From JABMQB01 sp963678235 (lineage in GTDB: Bacteria; Bacteroidota; Bacteroidia; Bacteroidales; Prolixibacteraceae): a stretch of DNA of 64,000 bases. The stretch is taken from NCBI GenBank assembly GCA_963678235.1, contig OY782766.1:2790001-2854000 (forward strand), written 5' to 3'. The translations under genes and the position numbers were made by a program. The notes under the pieces were generated by a model. It was not told where the DNA came from. It did no database searches and worked only from the letters and a program-made list of their open reading frames with translations. This document shows positions 26,864 through 35,196 of the stretch, one piece after another (position 1 is the stretch's first letter; each line of letters begins with the position of its first letter).

Positions 26864-27563
26864 CCAAATAACAATCCTTTTGGTGGAAGACGACGAAACC
26901 CTGAGGTTTATTGTAAAAGATAACCTCGAACAAAATAACTATTCGGTGGTAATTGCCGGAGATGGTGAAGAAGCCATAAAGAAGTATTCGGAAACAAAAT
27001 TCTCTTTAATCATTTTAGATATTATGCTTCCGAAAAAAGATGGTTTCGAGGTAGCAAAAACTATTCGTAAAATTGATGCAAACGTACCAATACTTTTTTT
27101 AACGGCACGGTCAATGACCGAAGATAAAATACATGGATTAACCATTGGTGGAGACGATTATATGACAAAGCCATTTAGCATGGAAGAACTCCTTTTAAAA
27201 ATTAAAGTATTTTTGCGTAGGAGTATTTCAACTAGTGGAAGTTCCAATGAAGATATTACATCTGGCATTAAGTTGGGGAAATTTGTTTTCCACCCCGATG
27301 AACTATTTTTAGAGTTTGGCGGGAATAAGCGTAAACTAACTTTGAAAGAAGTAGAGTTAATCAAACTCTTTTCTGAAAACAAAAACAAGGTTTTAAATAG
27401 GGATCAAATATTGGAAAAGGTTTGGGGATCAAACGACTATTTTTTAGGTAGAAGCCTTGATGTTTTCATATCCCGCTTAAGAAAATATTTTAAGGAAGAC
27501 CCGTCCATACAAATCATAAACATCCATGGATTAGGCTTTCGGTTTTCAATTAAAACAAATTAA
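26853..27563 (+). CDS. OmpR-family response regulator
   Basis: A 236-residue DNA-binding regulator. The receiver domain has acidic pocket EDDE (12-15), phospho-acceptor Asp56 (ILDIMLP) and Lys in MTKPF. A winged-helix Trans_reg_C domain occupies about 135-235, with RDQILEKVWG and the recognition helix RSLDVFISRLRKYF. It is translationally coupled to the histidine kinase upstream. Targets are unknown; the TauE/SafE gene 10 bases downstream is probably in the same transcript. Confidence 0.95.
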   Translation: MKSDQITILLVEDDETLRFIVKDNLEQNNYSVVIAGDGEEAIKKYSETKFSLIILDIMLPKKDGFEVAKTIRKIDANVPILFLTARSMTEDKIHGLTIGGDDYMTKPFSMEELLLKIKVFLRRSISTSGSSNEDITSGIKLGKFVFHPDELFLEFGGNKRKLTLKEVELIKLFSENKNKVLNRDQILEKVWGSNDYFLGRSLDVFISRLRKYFKEDPSIQIINIHGLGFRFSIKTN

Positions 27564-27573
27564 AACACAAGCA

Positions 27574-27942
27574 ATGAGCGTATCACAATTGATAATCCTA
27601 ATGATAATTGGAATATTGTCCGGGATTTTGGCAGGGGTTTTTGGTGTTGGAGGTGCAATAATTGTTATCCCGGCTTTGGTATTTATTTTAGGCTTATCGC
27701 AGCACGAAGCACAGGGGACCAGTCTTGCATTTATGCTGCCACCCGTTGGCATTCTGGCGACATGGAACTATTGGAAAGCAGGCCATGTAAATTGGAAAAT
27801 GGCACTGGTACTCTCCCTGACTTTCGTTATTGGAGCATATTTTGGCTCTCAAATTTCCGTTAATATTTCAGATAAGCTTCTTCGAAGGATATTTGGCATA
27901 CTAATCTTGTTTATGGCAATTAAAATGATATTTTCAAAATAA
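27574..27942 (+). CDS. Half-size TauE/SafE permease
   Basis: A 122-residue membrane protein with four helices, corresponding to one TauE/SafE repeat (GILAGVFGVGGAIIVIPAL and the QGTSLA motif). Full-length members have about 250 residues and two such repeats, so this probably works as a homodimer. Relatives export sulfite, sulfoacetate or other organic anions; the substrate is unknown. It lies 10 bases after the response regulator, so it may be regulated by or part of that system. The reading frame ends cleanly with no trace of a second repeat, so I do not call it a pseudogene. Confidence 0.85.
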   Translation: MSVSQLIILMIIGILSGILAGVFGVGGAIIVIPALVFILGLSQHEAQGTSLAFMLPPVGILATWNYWKAGHVNWKMALVLSLTFVIGAYFGSQISVNISDKLLRRIFGILILFMAIKMIFSK

Positions 27943-27998
27943 TCATTTTCCTTAAAATCAAGGGCATCTGATTTTTTTCAAACAAAAGCGCCACTTGT

Positions 27999-28029
27999 TT
28001 TGGAAGATAGAAAAAAACAATTATTTTTG
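27999..28029 (+). promoter_or_regulatory. Promoter of rpmH
   Basis: TTTG (27999-28002), 19 bases, then TATTTTTG (28022-28029): a near-ideal Bacteroidota -33/-7 pair. The predicted start site is about 37 bases before the rpmH ATG. Confidence 0.75.
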
Positions 28030-28072
28030 CAGTCCGAAATTAAGAAGAGTTACTCTTTTAAATATATTAATC

Positions 28073-28234
28073 ATGGCAAAACGAACATTTCAACCATCAA
28101 ATAGGAAGAGAAAAAACAAACACGGATTTAGGGAAAGAATGTCAACTGTAAGTGGCAGAAAAGTTATTAAAGCCCGCCGTGCAAAAGGAAGAAAAAAATT
28201 ATCTGTGTCTGACGAACCTAGGCACAAAGTATAA
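28073..28234 (+). CDS. rpmH: 50S ribosomal protein L34
   Basis: A 53-residue very basic protein matching L34 over its length (MAKRTFQPSNRKRKN, then HGFRERMST and GRKKLSVSDE). A longer in-frame start at 27995 would add 26 hydrophobic, unrelated residues that lie inside the promoter, so ATG 28073 is the start. In many bacteria rpmH sits next to rnpA and dnaA; here neither is adjacent. It has its own promoter and terminator. Confidence 0.98.
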   Translation: MAKRTFQPSNRKRKNKHGFRERMSTVSGRKVIKARRAKGRKKLSVSDEPRHKV

Positions 28235-28264
28235 TTTACAAGATATTTTTTATCCATACACCTG

Positions 28265-28293
28265 AAAGGTAAAGAAGGAATTTCTTTACCTTT
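28265..28293 (+). terminator. Terminator of rpmH
   Basis: A 12-bp perfect stem (AAAGGTAAAGAA / TTCTTTACCTTT) with a 5-base loop, followed by further T, 30 bases after the rpmH stop. Confidence 0.85.
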
Positions 28294-28394
28294 TTGTGTT
28301 TCTATACCCGCGTCCGTTTTAATGTTCGGGCAAAATTAAATTACATTTCCAGTCCTTTTTTTTTCGAATCATACCATTCATACTATTTTTCATT

Positions 28395-28402
28395 TATTTT
28401 TG
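28395..28402 (+). promoter_or_regulatory. Candidate -7 element of the PASTA-rluD-ddl unit
   Basis: TATTTTTG matches TANNTTTG and lies 29 bases upstream of the preferred ATG at 28432, which supports that start. No clear -33 element. Confidence 0.45.
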
Positions 28403-28431
28403 TTTATATAATATTCTGTCAATCCAAAAGT

Positions 28432-29229
28432 ATGAGTTTTAAAAAATTCCTGATAAGTGGGCTTTTCTTGAAGAATTTAATTGCAGCAATCGCCATATTC
28501 CTATTGATTATTTTTATTACAATGTGGAGCCTAAAAATATATACAAGGCATGGTCAAGCTTATGCATTGCCTGATTTAACAGGGATGGATGCCATTCAAT
28601 TACAACAAGCAGCAAAAGATTTCAAATTCAAATATCAGGTAATTGATTCCGTGTATGTAAAAGATACAGAGGCAGGTTCGGTAATCGATCAAATACCTGC
28701 TGCTGGTTTTAAAGTTAAAGAAGACCGTACTGTTTTTATAACTATAAATTCCAATTCACCGGAACAGGTGTTTCTTCCGAAACTTCGTGATGTATCTTTC
28801 AGACAAGCCAAAGTACTTATCGAGAATAGTGGGATGCTTGTTGGAAAGATAGTTCACAAACCATCGGAATACGTCGATTTGGTTCTGGATGTTTTTGTAG
28901 ATAGTGTACTGGTTTACGAGGGTGAAAAATTTCCAAGATCCACAGAAATCGGGCTAGTTGTAGGAAGATCATCGCAAAGCGAAAAAACACCTACCCCAGC
29001 AGTAATTGGCTTAAATTTAGACGATGCAAAATCTATCATATCAAGTGCAATGCTTAATGTAGGAGTTATTATTTACGATGAAACAATTGTTACCGGAAAA
29101 GACACGGCAAATGCCATCATATACAAACAAGGTCCCGACCCTAATAGCAACAAAAATATAGACCTCGGAACTTCCATAGATATATGGCTAACAATTGACA
29201 AATTGAAAGTCATGGACAGCCAAAACTAA
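28432..29229 (+). CDS. Membrane-anchored PASTA-domain protein
   Basis: 265 residues from ATG 28432; a longer frame from 28294 would cross the promoter motif and lacks sense. An N-terminal membrane helix (about 12-32) is followed by three PASTA modules (from LPDLTGMDAIQLQQAAK, LPKLRDVSFRQAKVLIE and PAVIGLNLDDAKSIIS). There is no Ser/Thr kinase or transpeptidase domain, unlike Firmicutes and Actinobacteria PASTA proteins. PASTA modules can bind muropeptides or mediate envelope protein contacts. Its neighbours are rluD-like and ddl genes, so it is next to peptidoglycan precursor synthesis. Confidence 0.88.
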   Translation: MSFKKFLISGLFLKNLIAAIAIFLLIIFITMWSLKIYTRHGQAYALPDLTGMDAIQLQQAAKDFKFKYQVIDSVYVKDTEAGSVIDQIPAAGFKVKEDRTVFITINSNSPEQVFLPKLRDVSFRQAKVLIENSGMLVGKIVHKPSEYVDLVLDVFVDSVLVYEGEKFPRSTEIGLVVGRSSQSEKTPTPAVIGLNLDDAKSIISSAMLNVGVIIYDETIVTGKDTANAIIYKQGPDPNSNKNIDLGTSIDIWLTIDKLKVMDSQN

Positions 29230-29239
29230 AGTTAAAACA

Positions 29240-30286
29240 ATGCAGGAAAAGCCGAAAATTAACAACGACATTGAAGACCAGGAGGAAGAGGCTTTATTCG
29301 AACACTATAACATAAAAGTTGATCCCGGGCAATCGCCTCTTCGAATCGACAAATATTTAGTGAACAGGGTAGACAATGCATCCAGGAACAGAATTCAAAT
29401 GGCTGCCGATGCCGGGAGCATATTGGTAAATGGCTCAGCTGTAAAAGCAAATTACAAGGTTCGACCGGGTGACGATATCCAGATTGTAATGGATTATCCG
29501 CGAAGGGAAATTGAAATTATCCCGGAAGATATCCCATTAAACATTGTGTATGAAGACGATGAGCTAATGGTTATTAATAAACCGGCAGGCTTGGTAGTCC
29601 ATCCCGGGCACGGAAATTACACGGGTACTCTTGTAAACGGGCTAGCCAATTATTTTAAAGACCTTCCGCTATTTAATTCCCAGGACCCAAGACCAGGACT
29701 GGTTCACCGGATCGACAAAGATACTTCCGGACTACTGGTCATTGCAAAAACAGAACATGCAAAAACAAAACTGGGCTTGCAATTTTTTGAAAAAACAACC
29801 AAGCGAAAATACCAGGCTTTAATTTGGGGAACCCCAAAAGAAAGTTCCGGGACCATTATTGGAAATATCGGAAGAAGCCCTAAAAACAGGCAGGTGTTTA
29901 TGGTATACCCCGATGGGGATTATGGAAAACATGCCGTAACACATTATAAAATAATTGAATCGTTAGGATATGTAAATTTGGTGGAGTGCCAATTAGAAAC
30001 CGGAAGGACACATCAAATCAGGGTACATATGAAACATATTGGACATCCGATTTTCAACGATTCAAATTATGGTGGTGATCAAATTCTAAGGGGAACAACC
30101 TTTACAAAATACAAGCAATTTGTTACGAATTGTTTTAAAATATTGCCTCGTCAGGCTTTGCATGCAAAAATGCTGGGCTTTGTACATCCAACAAGTGGGA
30201 AAGAAATGATTTTTGAATCGGAACTACCACAGGATATGCATGATGCCATTGACAAATGGAGAAATTACATTGCCAACCGAATGTGA
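29240..30286 (+). CDS. rluD: RluA-family pseudouridine synthase (RluD-like)
   Basis: A 348-residue enzyme that isomerises uridines in 23S rRNA. An S4 RNA-binding domain (about 33-95, LRIDKYLVNRV) precedes the RluA catalytic domain, with catalytic Asp159 in HRIDKDTSGLL and GRTHQIRVHMKHIGHPI later. An acidic N-terminal extension of about 25 residues precedes the S4 domain. The S4-plus-RluA layout fits RluD or RluC; RluD is the common call for this neighbourhood, but the exact target uridines are inferred. It is 10 bases after the PASTA gene and 40 before ddl. Confidence 0.88.
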   Translation: MQEKPKINNDIEDQEEEALFEHYNIKVDPGQSPLRIDKYLVNRVDNASRNRIQMAADAGSILVNGSAVKANYKVRPGDDIQIVMDYPRREIEIIPEDIPLNIVYEDDELMVINKPAGLVVHPGHGNYTGTLVNGLANYFKDLPLFNSQDPRPGLVHRIDKDTSGLLVIAKTEHAKTKLGLQFFEKTTKRKYQALIWGTPKESSGTIIGNIGRSPKNRQVFMVYPDGDYGKHAVTHYKIIESLGYVNLVECQLETGRTHQIRVHMKHIGHPIFNDSNYGGDQILRGTTFTKYKQFVTNCFKILPRQALHAKMLGFVHPTSGKEMIFESELPQDMHDAIDKWRNYIANRM

Positions 30287-30326
30287 TTTTCAAAAATAAT
30301 TATCATCTAAAAAACGCAAAATACAT

Positions 30327-31310
30327 ATGAAACCAAACGTTGCAATTATCGCTGGCGGGAATTCCTCAGAAATAGTAGTTTCAGTTAAAAGTGGAGAGAA
30401 CATTTTTAAAGCCATCGACCAGGATCTATTTCAACCCTGGCTCGTTCACATGGAAGGCAATAATTGGGCAGTTTTACAAGACAATGAAGAAATAGCGCAA
30501 ATCGACAAATCGGATTTTAGCTTCACGATAAACAATGCGAAAACCAAGATTGATTTTGCGTATATCACCATACATGGAACTCCGGGTGAAGACGGAATCT
30601 TGCAAGGATATTTTGACATGCTAAATATTCCGTACTCAACTTGCAACGTGAACGCTTCAGCATTAACGTTTAACAAATGGATTTGTAATAATTACCTGAA
30701 AAATTTCGGGATAAATGTTGCCAAATCAATATTACTCACAAAAGGAGACGAGGTTAACAGCAAAAAAATTGTTCAAGAACTCGGGTTACCAATATTTATC
30801 AAACCAAATGCTGGAGGATCAAGTTTTGGTGTAACAAAAGTAAAATCGGAAGAACAAGTTGAAGAGGCAGTTCTTAATGCCTGGAAAGAAAGTGATCAGG
30901 CTATATTAGAAGAATTTATTGAGGGCACCGAATTTACATGCGGATTGGTTAAGGTATCCCAAAAGGAACTAATATTTCCGGTTACCGAGGTAGTCCCTAA
31001 AAATGAATTTTTCGATTTTGAGGCAAAATATACCCCGGGCGTTACCGATGAAATTACCCCTGCCCGCTTGCCAGATAAACTTTTCAAAAAATGCCAGAGA
31101 TTGAGTTCCCAGGTATATGATTTATGCTTTTGCGCCGGAATTGTTAGGGTTGATTGGATCCTTAAAGAAGATGAATTTTATTTTCTCGAAGCAAATACCG
31201 TCCCGGGAATGACAGATACAAGTTTTATCCCTCAACAAGTTAGGGCTATGGGTTATGAACTTACCACAGTTTTAAGCCTTATTATAGAAAACGGGATAAG
31301 CAATTGTTAA
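30327..31310 (+). CDS. ddl: D-alanine--D-alanine ligase
   Basis: A 327-residue ATP-grasp enzyme making the D-Ala-D-Ala dipeptide used by MurF (encoded at 43.9 kb). Visible motifs are AGGNSSEIVVSVKSG at the N-terminus, HGTPGEDG, IFIKPNAGGSSFGVTKV for ATP binding, EEFIEGTEFTCGL, and the metal-binding LEANTVPGMTD. Length and motif order are normal. The N-terminal segment is NSSE where many Ddl have SAE/SEHEVS, a small difference common in this phylum as far as I recall. Confidence 0.95.
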   Translation: MKPNVAIIAGGNSSEIVVSVKSGENIFKAIDQDLFQPWLVHMEGNNWAVLQDNEEIAQIDKSDFSFTINNAKTKIDFAYITIHGTPGEDGILQGYFDMLNIPYSTCNVNASALTFNKWICNNYLKNFGINVAKSILLTKGDEVNSKKIVQELGLPIFIKPNAGGSSFGVTKVKSEEQVEEAVLNAWKESDQAILEEFIEGTEFTCGLVKVSQKELIFPVTEVVPKNEFFDFEAKYTPGVTDEITPARLPDKLFKKCQRLSSQVYDLCFCAGIVRVDWILKEDEFYFLEANTVPGMTDTSFIPQQVRAMGYELTTVLSLIIENGISNC

Positions 31311-31462
31311 CAACTTAATTTGGGGATTTTACTCTTTACCTTTTGTATTTTTCTTAATTTTATTGGCTGGGGAAATTACTTGCTTTTATTCCGAAGCATT
31401 CATTTATTCTTTTTGTTTACAACCTATTACTCAGGTTAATGTTTGTGTATTAATGACTTATA

Positions 31463-32992
31463 ATGGCAATAGATAAAAATCAAAATAAAACAAAGTTGAG
31501 CCTGGAGCAAATAAATGCCCAGTATGGGAAATTGCCTCCTCAGGCAATTGAAGTTGAAGAAGCAGTGTTGGGGGCACTTATGTTAGAACGGGATGCATAC
31601 GTAACAATTGCCGATATCATTGACACAAACAGCTTTTATAAAGAAGAACATCAAAAGATATTCGAAGCAATAAAACACCTTTCGATGCACGAAAAACCTG
31701 TCGATTTATTAATGGTTACGCAGGAACTAAAAGATCGCGAACAATTAGAGTTGATCGGGGGACCGGGTTTTATTACTCAGCTTACAAGGCGGATCGCATC
31801 GGCAGCGCATATCGAGTTTCATGCAAGGATAATTGCGCAAAAATATATTCAAAGGCAATTAATTACCGTTTCATCCGAAATCCAGGTTAAAGCATACGAC
31901 GATACCATCGATGTGGATGACCTGATTGACTATTCCGAAACTTCGTTGTTCAGGGTAGCCGAAAGCAATATCAAAAAAGAAACAGTTCCTATTAAGCCTG
32001 TGCTAAAAGAAGCGATCGAAGCTATTGAACACGCCCGTAACCGCCCTGACGGATTAATTGGCTGCCCTTCGGGGTTCACTGCCCTTGACAGGATCACTTC
32101 AGGTTGGCAAAAAACGGACCTTATTATATTGGCCGCCCGTCCATCAATGGGAAAAACTGCATTTGTGCTTTCCATGGCAAGAAATATGGCCGTTGACCAT
32201 AGAAAACCTGTTGCCTTTTTCTCTTTAGAGATGTCGGCGCAACAGTTGGTTACAAGGTTAATTTCTTCGGAGACAGAGCTTGGCGGTCAAAAAATAAAAA
32301 CCGGAAGGCTCGAAGATTGGGAGTGGGAACACCTTAACCGGAAAATTTCCAGCCTTGATAAAGCGCCCATGTTTATTGACGATACGCCAGCATTATCTAT
32401 ATTCGAATTCAGGGCAAAATGCAGAAGGCTTAAAATGCAACATGATATTCAGGCTGTAATCGTAGATTATTTGCAATTGATGACTGCAGGTACCGATTCA
32501 CGCGGCAGCAGGGAGCAAGAGGTTAGTATGATTTCGCGTTCGTTAAAAGCAATTGCAAAAGAATTGGATGTTCCTATTCTTGCCTTGTCGCAGCTAAACC
32601 GATCGGTCGAGTCCAGGGAGGGTAAACGCCCTCAACTTTCCGACCTTAGGGAGTCAGGCGCTATTGAGCAGGATGCCGATATTGTAGCATTTATACACAG
32701 ACCTGAATATTACGGAATTACGGAAGATGATTCTGGAAATTCGCTTTTAGGTGTAGCTGAAATTATTATTGCAAAACACAGGAATGGTGCCGTTGGCGAT
32801 GTTCATTTATCCTTCAGAAAGGAATTGGCAAAATTCTCGGATATGGAATCAAGTATTGGGGATGTTGCCGAAATGAATTCTACTTTTAGTTCATCAATGA
32901 ACGAAGATTTGGATATTATGGATGCCGGATTCTCGGGGAATAAGGATTTTGATGCCCAATCCGGAGGGAACATGTCTGACACACCTTTTTAA
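31463..32992 (+). CDS. dnaB: Replicative DNA helicase DnaB
   Basis: The 509-residue hexameric 5'-3' helicase of the replisome. The N-terminal DnaG-interacting domain is at about 25-130 (PPQAIEVEEAVLGALML), and the RecA-like domain has Walker A AARPSMGKTAF (225-235) and Walker B IQAVIVDYLQLM. DnaB motifs FSLEMS, QLNRSVE and the arginine-finger region near HRPEYYG are present. No intein interrupts the motifs. The Gly/Asp-rich tail of about 45 residues is variable in this family. It is preceded by a 152-base gap without a clear promoter motif. Confidence 0.97.
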   Translation: MAIDKNQNKTKLSLEQINAQYGKLPPQAIEVEEAVLGALMLERDAYVTIADIIDTNSFYKEEHQKIFEAIKHLSMHEKPVDLLMVTQELKDREQLELIGGPGFITQLTRRIASAAHIEFHARIIAQKYIQRQLITVSSEIQVKAYDDTIDVDDLIDYSETSLFRVAESNIKKETVPIKPVLKEAIEAIEHARNRPDGLIGCPSGFTALDRITSGWQKTDLIILAARPSMGKTAFVLSMARNMAVDHRKPVAFFSLEMSAQQLVTRLISSETELGGQKIKTGRLEDWEWEHLNRKISSLDKAPMFIDDTPALSIFEFRAKCRRLKMQHDIQAVIVDYLQLMTAGTDSRGSREQEVSMISRSLKAIAKELDVPILALSQLNRSVESREGKRPQLSDLRESGAIEQDADIVAFIHRPEYYGITEDDSGNSLLGVAEIIIAKHRNGAVGDVHLSFRKELAKFSDMESSIGDVAEMNSTFSSSMNEDLDIMDAGFSGNKDFDAQSGGNMSDTPF

Positions 32993-33107
32993 GCCATCAT
33001 CGTCTTTTAAATTCCCCATAATGTTGTATTTTCGGCATGATTGATCAACTTATTTTGTTCAAATTAGTTATTCAATCAATGAATAAACAAATAATTAGCA
33101 ACAAAAC

Positions 33108-34364
33108 ATGAAGAAGTTAATTAGCCTGGTTTTTATTTTACTAACGGGATTATCGGCATGGAGCGTAAGTATATTGATTCCTATGGATAATTCACAACAA
33201 AATCATTTAAAGTCCTATGGAATTGCTTATTGGGTATTGGAACGTGGCATTGAAGTAAAATGGTTGCTAAACTATAGGGGGGGAAGTTTCTTAATGGAAT
33301 ATAACTCTGAAACAGAAAACGAGTGTATTGTTAGAGGTGTAAGTTACGAATCAATTCCGGATGGAAAGGCATTGGCAATATTGGATGAAATAGCACAACC
33401 AGAAGTCAACCAGGATGCTATTAGTATGAATAAAGCACCTAAAATTGCAGTTTATTCACCTCCCAACAAACAACCATGGGACGATGCCGTAACGTTGGTT
33501 TTGACCTACGCCGAAATCCCTTATGACATATTATACGACAAAGAAGTTCTTGAAAATAAGCTCAAAGATTACGATTGGCTGCACCTGCACCATGAAGATT
33601 TTACAGGGCAGTTTGGTAAATTCTGGCGAAGTTATCAGCAATATCCCTGGTATAAAGAAGAAGTTGCCACCAACAATGAACTGGCAAAAAACCAGGGTTT
33701 CTTAAAAGTCTCTGAAATGAAACATTTCGTTGCAAAAGAAATACAAAAATATTTGCTAAACGGAGGCTTTCTATTTGCCATGTGCGCTGCTACCGACACC
33801 TATGATATTGCCCTGGCAGCAAATGGAGTGGATATTTGTGAGCATATGTTTGACGGCGATCCAGCCGATCCTGACATGAACGAAAAGCTGGACTACAACC
33901 TTACCCTTGCATTTAGGAATTTTAAACTGGAGAAAAGCCCATATGTATATGAGTTCTCAGACATTGATGTTACCGATAGTAGAAAGGTAGCCCCGGAAAG
34001 TGACTTTTTTACCCTATTTGAATTCTCGGCAAAATGGGACCCAATACCAACCATGCTATGTCAGAACCATACAAACCTGATAAAAGGGTTTATGGGACAA
34101 ACAACTGCCTATAATAAAGATTTGCTTAAGCCCGAAATATTAATTATGGGCGAAAATAAAGCTGCTAATGAGGCCAGGTACATTCATGGTGAAAAAGGAA
34201 AAGGATTCTGGACATTTTATGGAGGCCATGACCCGGAAGATTTCCGTCATCTGGTTGGCGATCCCCCTACAGATTTAAACCTTCATCCCAATTCTCCGGG
34301 TTACCGCTTAATCCTAAATAATATCCTTTTCCCTGCAGCCAAAAAGAAAAAAAGGAAAACATAA
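33108..34364 (+). CDS. Secreted Bacteroidota protein often labelled asparagine synthetase B
   Basis: A 418-residue protein with a signal peptide (about 1-19). It contains LIPMDNSQQNHLKSYGIAYWVLE, here split as LIPMDNSQQNH and AYWVLERG, and HLHHEDFTGQFGKFW, typical of a conserved Bacteroidota family that databases often call asparagine synthetase B. I see neither the N-terminal Cys nucleophile of glutamine amidotransferases nor an SGGxDS PP-loop, so that label is not supported. It may have a flavodoxin or amidotransferase-like alpha/beta fold (inference). Function is unknown; it is envelope-located. Confidence 0.7.
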   Translation: MKKLISLVFILLTGLSAWSVSILIPMDNSQQNHLKSYGIAYWVLERGIEVKWLLNYRGGSFLMEYNSETENECIVRGVSYESIPDGKALAILDEIAQPEVNQDAISMNKAPKIAVYSPPNKQPWDDAVTLVLTYAEIPYDILYDKEVLENKLKDYDWLHLHHEDFTGQFGKFWRSYQQYPWYKEEVATNNELAKNQGFLKVSEMKHFVAKEIQKYLLNGGFLFAMCAATDTYDIALAANGVDICEHMFDGDPADPDMNEKLDYNLTLAFRNFKLEKSPYVYEFSDIDVTDSRKVAPESDFFTLFEFSAKWDPIPTMLCQNHTNLIKGFMGQTTAYNKDLLKPEILIMGENKAANEARYIHGEKGKGFWTFYGGHDPEDFRHLVGDPPTDLNLHPNSPGYRLILNNILFPAAKKKKRKT

Positions 34365-34445
34365 GTGTAATATAAAGATTACCATTAAATAAACATTCGT
34401 AATTACAACAAATCACGAACAGAAATAAAAATCAAGATATTAGAG

Positions 34446-34520
34446 TTTGGTTGCAGCATTTATTTGCCGAAACAATAATGCGGATAGAATCCGCATCACC
34501 CGGAAACTTTCAAAAAAAAA
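34446..34520. repeat. Dispersed element copy B next to a terminator
   Basis: Shares blocks ATTTATTTGC-Y-GAAA and GCATCACC-Y-G-R-AAACTTTC plus an A run with 19543-19634. Between the blocks lies a perfect short hairpin (GCGGAT / ATCCGC) absent from copy A. The rest of the 34365-34636 gap holds only the terminator. Confidence 0.55.
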
Positions 34521-34544
34521 CACTTCCCGACTGAGAAGTGTTTT
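34517..34544. terminator. Bidirectional terminator
   Basis: A 10-bp stem AAAACACTTC / GAAGTGTTTT with an 8-base loop and T runs on both strands, between the convergent 33108-34364 gene and the SusCD operon. Confidence 0.85.
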
Positions 34545-34636
34545 TTTAGGTTGGTAAGGAAGCAAATCTTAAAGTATTAATCTATGATTGACGGAGAAAG
34601 TGAGCCGTGCCTCCTTACCTGTAATATTATTAGCTA

Positions 34637-35149
34637 TTAATGATGTTGATCACCTATTAAACCAGTATAACGATACCCAACTATTTGGTAAACAGAACCT
34701 GGATCATCAGAAAATTCAATATCAAAAGAGATCATATCAGTAGTTACACCACTTGGTGAAGTAGTACCATTTTTGGTTATCTGCCCATTTGTAATATTAA
34801 CGTCGATTATATAACCGTCATAATCACTATATAGTTCGGTACCTGAAAAAGTCATATTGGACATATTAATTGGGCACTTTGCTTTAAACCACCATACATT
34901 CTCATTGTCATCAATCCACATTGCAGTTCCATCATTTGCAGATGTATTATAGGTGTTAATAAGAAGATATTCGCCATATAGGTCTTCGCCTTCATATAAA
35001 AATTGAACATACCAACTGCCCATCATGTCTTTTGCAACGATATCGCTTTCATCTGCAACTGACTCTACTTTTTCGCAGGAAACAAATGATATTGATAAAG
35101 CCAATGCAAAAAACAAAAAGCTTAAAATTTTTAATTTATTATATCTCAT
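34637..35149 (-). CDS. Surface lipoprotein, lipid-binding putative hydrolase-like family
   Basis: A 170-residue lipoprotein. The signal peptide ends at SFVSC (Cys25) and acidic residues follow, favouring outer-surface display. The mature domain is beta-rich with MMGSWYVQF and YLLINTYNT, resembling the Bacteroidota family described as lipid-binding putative hydrolase; no catalytic residues are evident. It is the last gene of a four-gene SusC-SusD unit, in the same place as accessory lipoprotein BT2261 in B. thetaiotaomicron (from memory; not searched). A role in forming or capping the transporter is possible. Confidence 0.65.
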   Translation of the reverse strand: MRYNKLKILSFLFFALALSISFVSCEKVESVADESDIVAKDMMGSWYVQFLYEGEDLYGEYLLINTYNTSANDGTAMWIDDNENVWWFKAKCPINMSNMTFSGTELYSDYDGYIIDVNITNGQITKNGTTSPSGVTTDMISFDIEFSDDPGSVYQIVGYRYTGLIGDQHH

Positions 35150-35196
35150 TTTTTAATTTTTAAAATAATTTATTAAGCATAAAACTCATTTGACTG

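Noticed and set aside
27995..28072. 26-codon N-terminal extension of L34
   Set aside because: It overlaps the rpmH promoter and adds residues absent from L34 proteins.
33108..34364. Asparagine synthetase activity
   Set aside because: The N-terminal Cys nucleophile and PP-loop are absent and the protein is secreted.
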